Below are positions 63,080 through 64,000 of a stretch of 64,000 bases of DNA, piece after piece. Both the position numbers and the translations under genes were made by a program. This DNA is from an uncultured Pelagibacteraceae bacterium (GTDB lineage Bacteria > Pseudomonadota > Alphaproteobacteria > Pelagibacterales > Pelagibacteraceae). The DNA lies in contig CACIGI010000005.1 in NCBI GenBank assembly GCA_902586125.1, positions 1 through 64,000 of the forward strand, written 5' to 3'. Numbering within the stretch: the first letter of the stretch is position 1; each line of letters begins with the position of its first letter. The notes under the pieces are model-generated. The model saw only the letters and a list, made by a program, of their open reading frames with translations. It searched no databases and was not told where the DNA came from.

Positions 63080-64000
63080 GTGAGTCAACAAAAAACAAAA
63101 AAAACTCTCATTAACTGGGATTTAGTAACTGTAAACCCTAACAATAAAACTTGGGACTGGAAGGACTTATTTTGTTTTTGGGGGGTTAATATACAAAGTG
63201 TTATTGGATTTTCACTGATTGCATCTTTGTACTTAATTTATAATTTAAATACTGCTGTAGTTCTTTTTGGAACAATTTTAGGAACTTTTTTTGTTTACAT
63301 ATTTTCTTATCTAATAGGCAAACCCTCTCAGAAATTTGGATTACCATTTGTTGTTTTGTTAAGATCTTCATTAGGATTTAGAGGTGCTCAATTTTTTGGA
63401 TTATTGAGGAGTATTGTTGGAATATTTATGTTTGGTATCCAAACATATTTTTTATCAAAAGCGATTGGTTTTCTTATTAGAGTTTTAATGTATTCAGTTG
63501 ATAATTCAATTTTACAAAAAGAAATTTTATTAGTTTTTTTTATAGGACTTAATATTATTGATTGGGCTGCCATTATAATATCTATTACTTTGCAAACATA
63601 CTTATTTAGTGTGGGCATGAACTTTAATAAAAGATTAATTAAGTTTTCAGCATTATTAATTTATGCGGCAATGGTAATGTTTTTCTTTATCGTTTTTTTA
63701 TCTGATGTAAAATTAACTGCTAAATCATTTATTAATGTACTTGATTTTCAAAATATATTTAATGTTAATAATGTAGGCCCTATATTAACAGTTGCTGGCA
63801 CAACTTTTACTTTTTTTTCTATCGTAATCTTGTCGTTTGGTGATTTTTCTAGATACGTTAAAAATGAACAAGAGCTAAGAAAAGGCAATTTAAGCTTAAT
63901 TTTAAATCTAATAATTTTTTCATTTTTTTCATTATTTATTGTTACCGGTGCTGATGCATTTCAAAATTTAAATCAACAAAACATAGAGATGATTTTAACT
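63080..64000 (+). CDS. NCS1-family permease (3'-truncated)
   Basis: A GTG at 63080 opens a frame of at least 307 codons that runs off the window. The N-terminus INWDLVTVNPNNKTWDWKDLF is followed by about eight hydrophobic segments so far. LLRSSLGFRGAQFFGLLRSIVG and FGIQTYF match NCS1 permeases for nucleobases, hydantoins or allantoin. The substrate is unknown. It starts 25 bases after dctM and may belong to that operon or to the following genes. Confidence 0.8.
   Translation, partial: MSQQKTKKTLINWDLVTVNPNNKTWDWKDLFCFWGVNIQSVIGFSLIASLYLIYNLNTAVVLFGTILGTFFVYIFSYLIGKPSQKFGLPFVVLLRSSLGFRGAQFFGLLRSIVGIFMFGIQTYFLSKAIGFLIRVLMYSVDNSILQKEILLVFFIGLNIIDWAAIIISITLQTYLFSVGMNFNKRLIKFSALLIYAAMVMFFFIVFLSDVKLTAKSFINVLDFQNIFNVNNVGPILTVAGTTFTFFSIVILSFGDFSRYVKNEQELRKGNLSLILNLIIFSFFSLFIVTGADAFQNLNQQNIEMILT

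Overview
The window is a compact, very AT-rich stretch of a bacterial chromosome that I read as SAR11 (Pelagibacterales, Alphaproteobacteria). The reasons are the very short intergenic spaces, many start/stop overlaps, low-GC codon use, an aprM-aprB-aprA sulfite oxidation operon next to xsc, a sodium/solute symporter of the ThiV type under a TPP riboswitch, TRAP transport genes, an iscR-sufBCDSU-led Suf operon and an NCS1 permease. I found no rRNA, tRNA, CRISPR, insertion sequence, phage gene or obvious island. No stretch of 300 bases lacks a plausible feature; the longest spacer (29903-30227) holds a small ORF and a dense operator array.

Layout. 1-4 kb: end of an AsmA-like gene, tyrS, anmK and an alpha/beta hydrolase. 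4-10.2 kb: an IscR-type regulator leading a seven-gene Suf operon, with an IscR-like operator over its promoter. 10.2-18.7 kb: a 56-aa unknown, glnA, a YbaK deacylase, a DMT permease, two aldehyde dehydrogenase modules (one with DUF779, one with an FAH-family enzyme), a hot-dog thioesterase and a GYD protein. 18.7-26 kb: ppc, ccdA, an azoreductase-like flavoprotein, a TPP riboswitch with thiV, and a two-gene ABC exporter. 26-28.6 kb: a small sugar/surface group. 28.6-31.7 kb: isocitrate lyase and a divergent ScfR/RamB-type regulator separated by seven copies of a TTTACAAA-like element. 31.7-47.3 kb: housekeeping genes (rseP, HU, amtB, bcp, GT9, rhodanese, recX, cysQ, mnmA, metC, MFS, pabB-pabA-pabC, HIT) mixed with several mini-proteins.

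47.3-63.1 kb is the most coherent functional region: a candidate organosulfonate neighbourhood. A good sigma70-like promoter leads aprM-aprB-aprA, followed by two small unknown genes and a TauE/SafE-family permease. Opposite-strand suyA-suyB and then xsc follow. After a short run of envelope and SDR genes come a GMC flavin dehydrogenase and a divergent DctPQM TRAP transporter. Read together, the TRAP system could import a C2 or C3 sulfonate, the GMC or SDR enzymes could oxidise the alcohol, Xsc and SuyAB could release sulfite, and AprBA(M) could oxidise sulfite to APS while TauE/SafE exports any excess. The enzyme families are visible in the sequence; the joined pathway is inference. The window ends inside an NCS1-type permease.

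Several genes are too short for routine ORF calling: 56 aa after sufA, 53 aa before aceA, 54 aa and 44 aa membrane peptides, a 47-aa membrane peptide, a 56-aa DUF3553 protein, a 27-aa extremely basic peptide and a 39-aa membrane peptide.
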